DNA of 64,000 nt from Euryodendron excelsum (Eukaryota > Streptophyta > Magnoliopsida > Ericales > Pentaphylacaceae), in contig CM065389.1 in the NCBI GenBank assembly GCA_033060915.1, positions 19,089,501 through 19,153,500 on the forward strand. The letters run 5' to 3'. Of this stretch, positions 43,756 to 56,269 are shown in pieces. How positions within the stretch are numbered: position 1 is the first letter of the stretch; each line of letters begins with the position of its first letter. Below the pieces are notes generated by a model. That model saw only the letters and a program-made list of their open reading frames with translations. It was not told where the DNA came from and made no database searches. Both the position numbers and the translations under genes were made by a program.

Positions 43756-46700
43756 AAAATTAGAGGGTTAGGCCTATGTCATGTCCAGTCACTCTTTACT
43801 CACCTTAAGTTCGCCAGTTAACTTGTTTAGTTATATCCACTTTCTAAACTCTTCAAAATTCTAAATTTTTCAAAATGGTCTTTGTTTTGCAAAAAGTTAA
43901 ACATTTCATTCATTACACGCACTTGCATTGTTCATACATCATACTTTATTTTGCATTTGAGTTCCTCGAAAAGTACTAACTCTATGCATTTGTTTTGTAG
44001 GTGGACCCTTGTTCACATTTTAATTTATGTTAATAAACTACAATGTGTGCTATGTATGACAAGATGCATGGAAGTTGTTGGGCTCTTTCCTCCAATTTCC
44101 AAAATTACACACACACTTGCATATGCATTTTCATGGAATATTGACCCTAGTTACTACCTTCTAGTTAGAAGGAGGAATAGTACATTGACTGTTGGTGGTA
44201 GGCAGATGTGTCACCTAACCAACGGTCTTTAGATAGTTCCCCCACTCAGATCACCAACCTATAATGGCACCATCCCAGGGAGTGGGCCTAGGTTTGAAAA
44301 TCTAGGAGTCAAGCTTTTTAGGAAGCATTAGTAGCTCTCAACCTTATGTTTATATAGCACCCATGCATAGCCAAACCTCTGCCCGATTTAAGGCACGTGT
44401 TTTTTAAAAACCAATGAGGAAAGAGCGATCGCTTTTTAATATTCTTACACCTGCTATTATTACTTATATACATGAATGCTTTCATATCAATATCTTTTAT
44501 TCCTGCTATTAAAATGCTCATGCATATGTAATCATCCCAAGGCACGAGTTCCAAAGTAACTTAAGCCATTTGCACTCCATGCATATGATCAACCTCCAAG
44601 AGAATGGCCCACGAGCCAATCTCAAATCATAAGCCTACTCTAATTCCTAAGGGTTCCAAATCCTAAGGGTCATGACATGCATCTAAGAATCATTTCATAA
44701 GAGGGGCCCCAATCCCTCTCGCTCATGGAAATAAGGTCACCACAAGCCAAGGGGTAATTCTGAGACAAGGTCATTCAACGATCTCCTAATGTCGATAAGG
44801 CGAAACCGAAGACTCAAAAAGTAATTTAGGTAGATAGGTGAAAAGTCCCATGGAAAATGTTCTCTTCCCCCAATCTATGTAATTTTAACTTTCTATACCA
44901 AAGAAAATAAAATTGCACTTTCTATTTCCTTTGAATGAATGCTTGTATAGAATGAATGAAACATGCACAGGTATGGTATTGCATATAAGGGCAATCCCCT
45001 ATCTCCAAAAGTTAGCAAACACGGCATGCTTAGTCCCCCTCTCAAAGCAGGGGCACCCATAGGACATGCATTGCATACAAACTTTCAAACCAAGGCACTA
45101 ACTTTTCATTTGTTTTGTGTTGTCTGTCCTCCCCTTCACCTTTCAAGTACTAAGAAAACCAAAGACGAAGCAAGGACAAAAAAGGGGGTTTACTAAACTG
45201 CTTATCTATTGTCAATATGCTACTATCATGCTCATGCATCAATATCCATTCTAAGACACGAGTTCCAAGAAACTCAAGTGAACACGTTTTCATGCATTTA
45301 ATCATCTGTAGAGAGAAAGGAACAATTCGATCTTATATTAATCGAACCTACCAAAGCTCCTAAGGGTTTCCTAACCCTAAGGATTCATGGCAAGCATAAA
45401 ATCATATCTCAAGAGAGGCCCAAATCTCTTTCCGTCCATAGAGACAGGATTGTCCAAACAAAGAAGTATTGACCGACCCATGTCGAAGAGGTATTGTATT
45501 GTATACAGGGGCAACACCCTACCTCCAAAATGGACTCAACATCATGCCTAGATTCCTTTGAAGAAGGGATCTCCATAGGACATGCATTACATAAGGTCTT
45601 CAACTTCACATGCTAATTTCATTTGCTTTTCTTTTTATTTTTCTAGGCTCAAGAACACAGCCAAAACTATGTAATCTCTCCGTAGTCCCACCCAGTCCAT
45701 AATTCCTGCAAGGATGAGCTTATTGAAGAGCAGAAGGGATTGACCTCTCACTAACAAAGTGTTACCCCTCAAGCAGCTACCTCCACACCATGTCATGACA
45801 AACGTCATCCATACATTGATATGACAAAACCCTCCTATCACTTGACAGTTAGGAAAATGGCCATCAACTACCTAAGCAGTAGAAGGTACTAACCTGACAA
45901 GGGACTAGGGGCACAAGCTATGGGGTGGTCCTCCGAAAAAAAAAAAACAAAAGAAAAAAAAACGTCATTCCGTCCCTGATCATCGACTGGAAGCCATGCC
46001 TTAGCCCTAAGCATGGATCATCTTCTCCTTAAGGTCTTGCCAGTCTAGTGGCATCGGACAAGAAGTTAGCCGACTAGACCATCCATCAAATTCCCAGACC
46101 CTGAAGGCCTTGATAAATCCTACAGGAGGAATCCTTAATTTTAACTTGTCAAAGTATCATGTAAATATCAAGTGTATAATAGGCTAATCTGAAATAGAGG
46201 AATATTAATCATTAAAATGCATTTTCTGTCATGCTAAAATCTTTTTTCTAGAAAAATGAAACTTGCAGGGTATCACGAAGGTTGATATCTTTTGACCTTA
46301 AAAACTTCCCAGAGGTCCTCTATAAATTGTCACAGATAGCGCTAGCAACCTAAAACAACACATGATAGCAGAACTTCAAAATCAATCACAAAAGCTCAGT
46401 ATCCAACCATCTACAAACAAAGAAGACCATTGAGTCAGCAGAATACAATAGTCAAGAAGATTACAAAGGTCGGCACGAGTAGCTACCCTTTCACAAAGTC
46501 CTAGTCAGAGTCTCAATTGGGGCAATAACACCCTCATTGATCTACTACAATAAGGCAGTTCTGCTGGTTAAAGAAGGAATCCTCTCTCTCCAAGTCCTCG
46601 AGAAAACTCAAACCACCGAAGCATTATGAGCAGCCTTGCCTTCTAGAGAACAACATGTCTGGTACAACCAAAGATGTATCTCCAAATCCTTCAGTAGAAA

Positions 46701-47918
46701 AATCAACCCTCGACAGGTGACTTCATCTCCAAAAAGACATCTCTAGTTTGGCAGAAAGCTAGAAGCCAAGTTCATTCCCAACAATGAAGACTCGAAGTCA
46801 TTGATCCTAACAGAGATGAATAAGGAAGTTTTCCCAGCACCCATCAACTCAAACTTGATAAAGCACTACTCTATGTAATTAGAAACTATGATAGAGCAAT
46901 GATGACAATGATCAAAATAAAAAGAGGCCCTCAATTCCTCTTCCATATAGTTGAACAGAACCCTTGCAAAACCCCATTGAGCCAGTCACATTTCCATCAT
47001 ATAACAAGCCCGGTGATCACCACCCATAATGGGTCGAAAGCCATAGCATAGGGGCAGGTAAAGAAAAGAAAGGGTAGCGTTACATGTACAAAAAAAAATC
47101 TCAAGCAATGTTGTTTTTTGCCAGGTAAGTGACAGAAAACGAATTAGAAGAATCTGACAGTTTTTCTCCAGGTAAGTGGGAGAAAATGAATAGGAAAAAT
47201 TTAGCAATGCAAAGGTCAAAGTCATCAAATAAATGACCTCAGCATTAGTCATAAAAGCATAGGGTAAGAAAGGGATGAAACAGTTAAAGGTGATCACGGG
47301 AATCAAAGCCAAGTAGAATGGTAGGTTTGAGCCTTCTATCCTATTCTTTCAAAAACCTGACACCTAGCTCACATTATAGTCCAAAAAAGACCTTTCAAAT
47401 TGGTTACTGTTGTCATTGCTCTTCAAAGTAAGATGGTTATATTAGAAAGTGCTCTATCTAGTAGAAGGAGTTCTGAGAAGACAACTTCTATCCTAACTCA
47501 ACAAGTGTTTCAATGCACCCATGTCAAAAGCAACATCAACAGTCTTCAACCAAAGTAACAACTTCAGTCAACAACAGGCAATGAGTTGTCTTCATCAGCA
47601 TCAACGAGAGAAACCACAAGAAAAGGCATGGCCTGAGGACATAGTGAATACCCTCAGGGGCACTATGGGTAAAAGAGTAGGGTCATGGCAAGATATAAAA
47701 CTATCGATGCAGTGAAAATCCAAAAAAGGGTACTGACATGCAATAATGGTAGAGCCGGCATCTGTGAAAACCCACAAGGACATAGGTGGCAAAAATGGCT
47801 TAGATGAGAGAAAAGAAAAGAAAAGAAAATAAAAGGAGTCAAATCTCTTGATTGGTAATCCAAGATGACCTCAACGAAGCAGCAAAGTCTCATGGCTCAA
47901 TAAATGAGTCAAGGGATG

Positions 47919-47923
47919 CCAAT
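47919..47923. repeat. Left TSD of solo LTR C2 (CCAAT)
   Basis: CCAAT before TGTAAGCAACCC (47924); CCAAC after GGGCGCGACA (52294-52298), one mismatch. The uninterrupted site is seen on the other strand near 16830 in B-minus ('GGTGCCAACTTGTGGAGAAC'). Confidence 0.85.
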
Positions 47924-49097
47924 TGTAAGCAACCCATTTTTGCTCGCTCGGCAATCTTCGAACTGACCAAGCTCACGTTCACACATCACATGCATATTTA
48001 GACTCTAAGCCCACCTTTTAAACTTGAATTTAGTCCACTAGTCGCTTCTCGGGCCCGTAGGGCCCACTTGAAGCTAAATGACCGTTTTGCCCTTGGTGGG
48101 TCGGTCTCCTTTTTTTACCACACCGGCTCTGGGTATCAAACCGATAACCTTCCGAGGATGCTTCTTATAGTACTCTCAACCTTTCCTTATCTTTCCGGAT
48201 CATTCCGAGTTAGTTCCGGCCAACCCGGTACGAAATGACCATTTTGCCCCTGGTGGGCCGGTTTTCTTTTCCGACCACACCGGCTCTGGGTATCAAACCA
48301 GCAACCTTTGAGAACATTCTAAATAATGTTTCCAGATCCCAAGTCTTCTTCCAGGACAGTCTGAGTCAACCTTTCGATCCGATTGATCGGGATCGGGCAG
48401 TTTCCCGATCCGATTGACCGTTTTACCCCTAAAGGCCTGGTCAACCTTTCTGATCCATCTTATCCTCATTTTTCAAGTCAAATACCTTCAGGACACTATT
48501 TTAAGTGTTCCTGCTCTTTTCTAGCCTTTCGGGCCATTCCTGGTCTCTTAAAATCATTCCCGGACTTTCTAGAGTCACTCTTAGTGAAGCTAGGCTAAAA
48601 ATTGCATGGTAGTCACTAGTACAGGCGCCCAAATCTAGTCAAAGATACGTTGCTTGCCGACCTTTAATATTTTCTAAATGGCTGGCGCCACTCCTAGTGG
48701 CGCCAAGCCAAAAAATGGCCTGGCGCCACTTCTAGTGGTGCCAGTGTAAAATTTGGCCTGGCGCCACTGCAATAGGCGCCAGTGTTGTCCAACCTCTATA
48801 AATACAGAGCCTCTTCCAACGTGAAAAGGATCCGCAAACTCAACCTAAAAATCATATAATTCGATATACAGAGCTTGAGCACCTCCTAAACCCTAGCCTC
48901 CTTAGGTTTTCTAAACCCTAGCTACCCTACACAAACCCTAGCCTCCATACACTCATACACTAGCCTTCAACCATCCTTTGAAGACTTGAAGAGCTGCCAT
49001 CTAAAGCTTAAAGACAACCCGTGAAGGTTGAAGAAGAAGATCAAGATGAAGACCGAAGACCGAAGACAGCACGGCGCGCAAAATAACAAAACATACG

Positions 49098-49189
49098 GTA
49101 GGCTCCCTATTTAAATTTCCGCACTTCCCCCCTCTCTCTTCTCTCTCCTAACCCACTTGGGTTTTCTCTATTTTAATCCCCCATCTCTT

Positions 49190-49229
<40 letters not shown>

Positions 49230-49252
49230 TTTCTTTGCATGCTTGAAACAAG
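49098..49252 (+). other. Candidate 155-nt leader intron of LTR C2
   Basis: Donor ACATACG|GTAGGC (CAAG changed to TACG); acceptor GCATGCTTGAAACAAG. The extra length over C1 is almost wholly the C homopolymer at 49191-49229. Confidence 0.5.
49191..49229 (+). repeat. 39-C homopolymer
   Basis: An uninterrupted run of 39 C, where C1 has 7 C (near 11176) and element A has 13 (as G, 37490-37502). It lies in the pyrimidine part of the candidate leader intron. The true length could be affected by sequencing error. Confidence 0.85.
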
Positions 49253-52200
49253 GGGATTCCCAGTCCATGTGTAGGATTGGGCTATTGGAGAGTCACCGTG
49301 TCGGGGGCTTTCTTCTAGTCTAACCAGAGACCACGTGGGTCCGGCCCTCTTGATTATGTAGTGAAGCCTTAACCTTGTATGTTCACGACCCCAAAATTGC
49401 ATTGTGCATATCATGATCTTGCATCTTCCAAAATTCGTTTTCGAACTCGTTTTCAAAATCGCTTTCAAACTTGTTTTCAAAATTGTATCAAAATTTCTTT
49501 TTCAAAACGTGTTTTCAAATTCACAATCCTAGGGTGATTCTAGCTTTTCCATGGCTAGGATTGCTTTAGGAAAGTGTTACATTTAAAGTGACCAATACGG
49601 TCCATATTTTCAAATCTTGTTGTTTTCAAAACCGCTTTCCTAAAGTGGTTCTAGCCCTCTTATAGTTAGAATTGCTTTAGGAAAGTGAGATGTTTTTACA
49701 CCTTCTAAAAGCTCTCTTTTCAAAAAGTCTTTCTTCCTAAAAATCTCTTTTTCAACATACTTTCCTAAAACTCTCCTCTTCAAAGTTGTCTTCAAAAACT
49801 CTTTTCAAAAATCTATTTTTCAAAACTCCCTTTTTCAACTCGTTTCCAAAATCCTCTCCCCGAAATCCACTTTCTAAAAACGTTCCCCCTAAAATCTTTC
49901 CAAAAACTCTCTTTCCAAAATCTTCCTTCTAGAAATTCCCCTCTAGGATTTTCCTTCCAAAATCTACGTTTCCAAGAACACACTTTCCAAAAACTCCTCT
50001 TTAAAATCTCTTTCAAAAAACTCTCCCTTCAAATTCACTTCCCAAAAACTTCTTCCTAGGATTTCCTTCCAAAAACTCGTTTCCAAAAACGTACTTTCCA
50101 AAAATATATTTTTTTTTAAAGCTCAAGTCAAGCCCTAGAACTCGCAATTAGGAAACCCTAATTTTCTTTCCAAAAACATGATTTTCAAACTTTGCCCCAA
50201 GCCTAGGTTTCCAAAATCTCTCGTTTTCTACATCCAAATTATACATATTTCCAAAACCCTCTTTTCTATGTTAAAACTATAGTCTTTTAAATCTTAGGGT
50301 TTCTAGAAACATCCCCTTTCCAAATCCTTGTCAAATCAAATCTTCCATTTAGGAAACCAAATCCAATCTCCCCGTTTAGGAAACTAGATCCCATCCTCCG
50401 TTTTTGGAAACAAAATCAAATCTTTTCTTTTAGAAACCAAATCCAATCCCTTCCTAATCCAAGCCTTTCCTAATTCAATTCCTTCCTAAACCATAAGTTT
50501 TCTAAACCTAAACTTTAAATCTTTCCTTAAATTTCAAAATCCAAATTTTTCCTAATTCAAATCATTCCTAAACTTCCACTTTCCTAAATCTTAAGTTTCC
50601 AAAACTTGAACATAAAAGTCTTTCCTAAATTTTAAAACTCAATTTCCACATCTTTCCTAATTCAATCATTTCTTAATTCTATCCTCTTTTCAAATCTTAA
50701 CTTTTCAAATCTAAGCTTTCAAACCTTTCCTAATCTCAAACCTTTCCTAATCTCAAGATTTTCTAAAAAACTCTAAAATTTTCAAAATCTTAAACTTTCT
50801 AAATGTCAAATCTTTTTAAAATTCTAAGCTTTCTAAATTCAAAACTTTCTTAAGTTAAGACTTTCTAAATCTAAAACTTCGTAAAATGAAACTTTTCAAT
50901 TTTCAAAACTTTCCTTTTTCAAACCTTTCCAATTTTCAAAACTTTCCAATTTTCAAAACTTTCCTAATTTGGGAACTTTCCTAATCTGAAAACCTTTCCT
51001 TTTTCGAAAACTTTCTAAACTCGAAACTTTCCAATTTCAAAACATTCCTAAACCTAAAACTCTCCTAATTCAAAACTTTCTTAATTTGAAACTTTTCAAA
51101 AATGAAACTTTTTAAAAATAACACTTTCCTAATTCGAAACTTTCCTAATCCAAATTTTTCCTAAATTCCAAGTTTCCAAATCTTTCCAAATCTTCCAAAT
51201 CCAACATTCCAATCCAAACTTTCTTAATCTCAAGTCTTTCCTAGGTCTCTTATCTTTCCTAAGTCTAGGTTTTCTAAACCTCCATCTTTCCACAACCAAG
51301 TCTTTCCAAAATCAATCTTTCCAAAGCAAGTCCAATCTTCTCAATTTCAATTTCCAATCTCCTCTTCTAATCTCAAATCAAATCCAATTTTCAATTCAAT
51401 CTCTTTCTTCCAATCCAATCTCTCTCTTCAAGTCAATCTCTTTTCAATTGGACTCCGGTCCGAACTACGACTGACCTGATTCCCCCAAAGGGATACGTAG
51501 GCAACCTTCATAGGTGCGGTCACAATACTTGTCAAACTTTCAATTCCACCCTCATGGGTGCGGTTTCCAAAATCTTTCCAAATCTCAAATTCCAATCTAT
51601 TTTCAAAATTCCAATTTCAAAATTTCTATTTTCAAATTTCTACTTTCAATTTTCAAACTTTCCAATTTCAATTCCATCTCTTCAAATCTATTTTCAAATC
51701 AAATCAATCTCTTTCTAAATCTATTTTTCAATTCTCTTCTATTGCATTTGCATATCATGCATCATGTAAGTTTCTATTCAAACATTGTTTTTCAAAGTGG
51801 GCAGGATTGAACTATAGTTAGTCGAAGACTCTCATAGGTGAATCTAGGATAGATTGACATGAAGGTAGCGAAAGGGCGGGGTAGGGTGATAGCTTAGTGC
51901 GTCTTCCCTACACGTAACCAACCTCCGAACCTAGATCATTATTTTCAAAGCCAAACAGAGTTATTTTTCTAAAAAGGGCTAAATGTTTTCCAAAGGTTGC
52001 CAAACAACCTATTTTTCTTAAAAACCCTCTCTTGAGTTGGTATTTTTCAAAATCGTTTTCCAAAACCCTAAGTGTAGTCTTCGGATTATGCTTAGTTTTT
52101 AGGTGACCTAACTTACCTTAATCAAGTTAGGTGGCGACTCCGAATCTTTTTCAAAAGCCCTTTATTTAAATCCATTTTTCAATTCAAACCTAGTCGCATT

Positions 52201-52293
52201 CATTCTTCTAGGAGGGTGAGTTCTAACGAGAGAGTACAGTGTTTTTCCCATTTGTGTGAGTATTCCTCGAGTGCGAAAAATCTGGGCGCGACA

Positions 52294-54592
52294 CCAACCT
52301 ATGGAAAACTTGCATTGGTAAAAGATTTCTAAACTCAGCATGAAAAAGTGATAAGTATGATTGTCATAAGTCATTTAGTAAGATTACTTTGTTATATCTT
52401 GATATTTGCTAATGAGATATTAAGATAGGTACAAGTTTAATGGGCACCTCCCGAAACTTTTCCAAGTTCTGAAGGCATCTCTAAAATACAACATTTCGGT
52501 GCTGCGATAAGATCCATCATCCTGCTAGCCAAGTTGCAACCAACTTGGGCATGCATCTATGCCCATCTTCTATAAACCCATGCATTCATCAAAGGAAAGG
52601 CCTCCAGAAATAGAAGCATAGTAAGAAGCGGGCTCCTCATCTAAGTCAAAATCCCTTGGTGACTGGCTCAAGAGAATAAGTTCAACTAGATGGAATTCTC
52701 ACGCCATGTAGGCCTTGAGAAAAGAAGAGAACAGAAGAGAAACGACACACAGCTTGGACTGCTGTCCGTAGCTAACAAGAAACAGAGAATGGGGCAATGT
52801 CCTACCCTCAACCTCCCAATCTTTCCTAATTCAAACCTTTCCAAGCCATGAAGACTGGGGCAATAGCCCACCATCCTGATCAAATAAAGAACCAACCAGA
52901 GATGCTCGACTTTCCAAATACTTTAAACCCATCAAAGGAGACCTCACCCCCTTCATAAACTAGCTCAAGACTCTCAGAGAGGCAAAATCCTTCCAGAGAC
53001 ATCTCAACAAGAATCCTATTTTGCCTGCCAAAATCAAAACTCAATAGTCAAGCCAACACAGAAGAACTACAAACACGGAACAACCTCCCATGACTCCTCA
53101 AGTTCAGCTTATTTCTAGCAACCTTGTCTGGGGCATCCTTCCTAAGAAGCCTCACATTGGGCCCCTTCCTCATCGACATCCCAAAGAATTTCAAAAGCAA
53201 TACTCAGAAGCTACTAGCCTCTCAAAGACCTCTTAAAAGCTGAAAGTGAAATTCAATCAAGAGAGCAAGGAGGACAAGAAGGAATAGCTCGCTCTATAAT
53301 TCTATCCTCTCCAAGCCAACTTTGCAGTTGCTCACACTCCACCTCATCAAAACCTGGCTCAAGCGCATTCCCAATACGAACACCCGAGTGTACTAGTCAT
53401 CTCCATCAACTCAAATGACAGCAGCGCTAGACTTATCCTTGGCCAAAAGTAGCTCTCGTCGCTATCAACTCATCCATCACTTACTGCATAAATCATCATC
53501 CCCTTTGTTAGCCATCCCGAAGACAAGACAGGAAGAAAGAGACTTGATAAGGGTTCATCGACATGTAAGAGGTATGCATTAAAAAAGAGAGAGAGAGAGA
53601 GAGAGAAAAGAGAGAGAGAGAGAGAGAGAGTTCCATCAAAATTATTTTCAAAATAATTTTTTAGGTTTTTTAGACTTTTTCTTAAAAGTTTTAAAATTCA
53701 AAATCAAACTCTGATTTTACACTTTTTCCTTCAAAAGTTTTTGTTCAAAATCATTCTCAATTTTCTATACTTTTATCCTTAAAAAGTTCAGATTTTAACT
53801 TTCATCCTCAAAAAGTTCTTGACTTCAAAAATTTCAAATCCTACAAAAAAAAAAAAAAAAAAAAATTCAAATCCTATTTCAAACTTTATCCTGCAAAAGT
53901 GTATCTAAAAAAATCAAATTCTGGTTTGAAACTTTTTCCTTCAATCCTATTGATTTTCTAAACTCTTTGCTCAAAATTTTCAAGTTCAAAATCAATCCTA
54001 TATATTTCTTAAAACTTTTTCCTCTAAAAGTTTTTATTTCCCATCAAATAATAGGTTTTCTGGACTTTCTTCCCTTACAAAAGAAAAAAAGTTCAATTCT
54101 AGGTTTTTCGGGCTTTTCCCTTTAAAAGTCCTGTTTCAAAGGTTTTCTAAACTTTTGTGCAGAAAGTCAAAGTTTCTAAATCCCGGTTTCTCTAGCTTTC
54201 CCCTTCAAATGTCTCGTTTCATAACAGTTTCAAAAATTTTTCTAAAGCTTTTTCTCCAAAAAGGTTCAAGTTCGAAAATCTCGGCTTCCCGAGCTTCTTC
54301 CTTCAAAAGCCCTGTTTCGAATCAATTTCTCAGTTTTTAAAAATTTTTCCATCAAAAAGTTTCTATCCAATTCAAATGTCTCGTTTCCCAGGCTTTCCCT
54401 TCAAAAGCCCCATTTCAAAACACTTTCAAAGGTTTTCCAAAAAAAAAAAAAAAAAAGTCATTTCAAAAATCATCTTTAACTTCAAAAACCAGTTCATCAA
54501 ATCCAGTTTTTTTGATCACCATGTCACCCAAATAGGGTCCTTACTTTATCGACTTTTATCTCAGCAAGCAAAGACAGAAAAAGAAGGGCAGC
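52294..54592 (+). mobile_element. B-plus interior, right part, with polypurine tract
   Basis: Continues the interior after C2. 52300-53540 matches reversed B-minus 16200-16830. Contains (GA)n runs at 53587-53630, A runs at 53844-53864 and 54439-54456, degenerate TTTTCAAAA repeats (53640-54500), and the polypurine tract AGAAAAAGAAGGGCAGC (54576-54592) directly before the 3' LTR. No coding domain recognised. Confidence 0.7.
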
Positions 54593-55898
54593 TGTTAGCA
54601 CCCAATTTTGGCTACTTGGCGATCTCCGGCCCAACCGAAAGCACCTCCAAATCAACACAAAGATACTCAAGCCCAAACTGGCTTCCTAGATCCAATCCAA
54701 TCTGTCAACCATTTTGCGGGCCTGCTAGGCCCAATAGAGGTAAAATGACAAAAATGCTTCTATTGCATTAGTCAATCCAATCTAGACCGGCACGTCTTCC
54801 ATAAGGCGATAAGTCCATTCAAATTCAAAGTTAAATCCATTTGTCCCATCATTCGAGAAAGTTGATTCCTCATTGACGGTAAGACCATTCAATCTAGCCC
54901 GGCACGATCATCAAGAAAGTTTATTCCTCGGATCGCTAAAGCCGCTTTCACACTCATCTCTGAAAAGTACCTAAGTCCCTGAGATGGAAAAGCGGTTCAC
55001 TTCTGGCGCTTGCTAGCCCACCAATATAGAATGTCTGCTAATCCGGCACGTTCTTTGAGAAAGCACAAACCCCTCAAGAATGGAAGACCGTCCAAGTCCT
55101 GCACAACCTTCAAAAAAGTTTATCCCTTAAGGCGGTAAGACCTTTCAAGCCTGTCTATCGAGAAAGTACCAATTTCTCGGACAGAAGTCCAAACTAGATC
55201 CAGACTGGTCAACACCGACGCCTGCTAGCTCGTCCCGGTGAAAAATAACTATTTTGCCCCCAGCGAGCCTGACAAGTTCTTCGAGAAAGTACCAAGTCCT
55301 CAAAATGGTAAAACCACCTTCCAAGGCCATCCCATGACTGTCTAACATGTCTAGTGCCATCCAGTTAACCTTGGTCCTTTCCTGAAAGTTCCCCGATCAA
55401 AATGTCCATTTTACCCCTAAGTATCCAAATGCCCTAGGAAACCACACCGGCACTGGGTATCAAACCAGCAACACTCCAATCAATTCTGGTCAACTTTGGT
55501 AAACCCTGGTCAATCTTGGTCAACCCTAGAACTTTTGGGATGAGGTGATAGTGATCCGGTCACTCCCTTCAACCATACTGGCTCTAGGAATCAAACCAGT
55601 AACCTTCAGGACATTTCTCAGAGTATTCCTTTCCATTTCTAGTGGGGCCCTGCCGCTCAGCCCTTTCCCTTTTCTGACCAGAACCTCCTTGCTCCACTTT
55701 AGGTGAAGCATGACCATTCTTTGGCTTGCGCCACTAATAGTAGCGCATAACCCTCTAGAATCCGTTACGAATTGACTGGCCTGTATCTAGCCTTTTTTTA
55801 ACCTCCCATTAAACCTTCCTACGCCACTCGCAGTGGTACATGGCCAACATTAAGCCATGCGCCACTAAGAGTAGCGCACCATTCTCCCATTTTTGCAC

Positions 55899-55906
55899 TA
55901 TAAATA
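55899..55906 (+). promoter_or_regulatory. TATA box of the B-plus 3' LTR
   Basis: CACTATAAATACGAACC, about 30 bp after the last palindrome. Same position relative to palindromes and leader as in B-minus and family A. Confidence 0.75.
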
Positions 55907-56147
55907 CGAACCCGCTCCTTCACTGTTTTGGGTCAAAAAAATTATCCAGAAATTCTCTCTCTCCATTCTAGACAACTCCTGGAGCCCTCTCTCTCTCTCT
56001 CTCTCAGTCCCGCTAGCTAAGTCCGAGTTTGAACTTCGCCTTAGCTTTCGAGCTCTACCGAAGGTTCGCTCCACTATCTGAAAGCTCCAGAAGTCTTCCC
56101 AAGTTCAATTCCTGAGCCTCCATCAAAGAAAGAAGAAACGAGACAAG

Positions 56148-56269
56148 GTAAATCCCCCATTTACTTTTCGTATTCCCCCACTTTCTCTTCTTGCTCCGAA
56201 CCCACTTGGGTTTTTCTCTTTTTTAATCCCCTATCTCTAAATCTCCCTTTTCTGTATGCTTGGAACAAG
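56148..56269 (+). other. Candidate 122-nt leader intron of the B-plus 3' LTR
   Basis: Donor GAGACAAG|GTAAATCC; acceptor TGTATGCTTGGAACAAG. TTTTTTAATCCCC and CTAAATCTCCC upstream of the acceptor, no AG between. Confidence 0.6.

Larger units (their letters stand above)
43736..47923 (+). mobile_element. B-plus interior, left part, non-coding
   Basis: Reverse-complement relative of the B-minus interior (15042-20654). Contains the leader with its ~520-bp tandem duplication (near 44640-45600). Minus-strand short frames at 45635-45841 (WCGGSCLRGNTLL) and 46986-47312 (YSFSPTYLEKNCQ) have counterparts in B-minus. I recognise no gag or pol. Ends at the C2 insertion. Confidence 0.7.
47924..52293 (+). 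mobile_element. Solo LTR C2 (+), 4.4 kb
   Basis: Same family and strand as C1. U3 with fewer ~157-bp units (near 48080, 48230, 48415) and no minisatellite; palindrome pair from 48683; TATAAATA at 48797; candidate intron 49098-49252; G-depleted region 50340-51470; end GGGCGCGACA. No interior, so a solo LTR. Sits in the B-plus interior, in the same orientation. Confidence 0.92.

Noticed and set aside
43882..44232. 116-residue plus-strand frame in the B-plus leader
   Set aside because: No family resemblance; the corresponding part of B-minus does not keep the frame, and it lies in a leader with tandem duplications.
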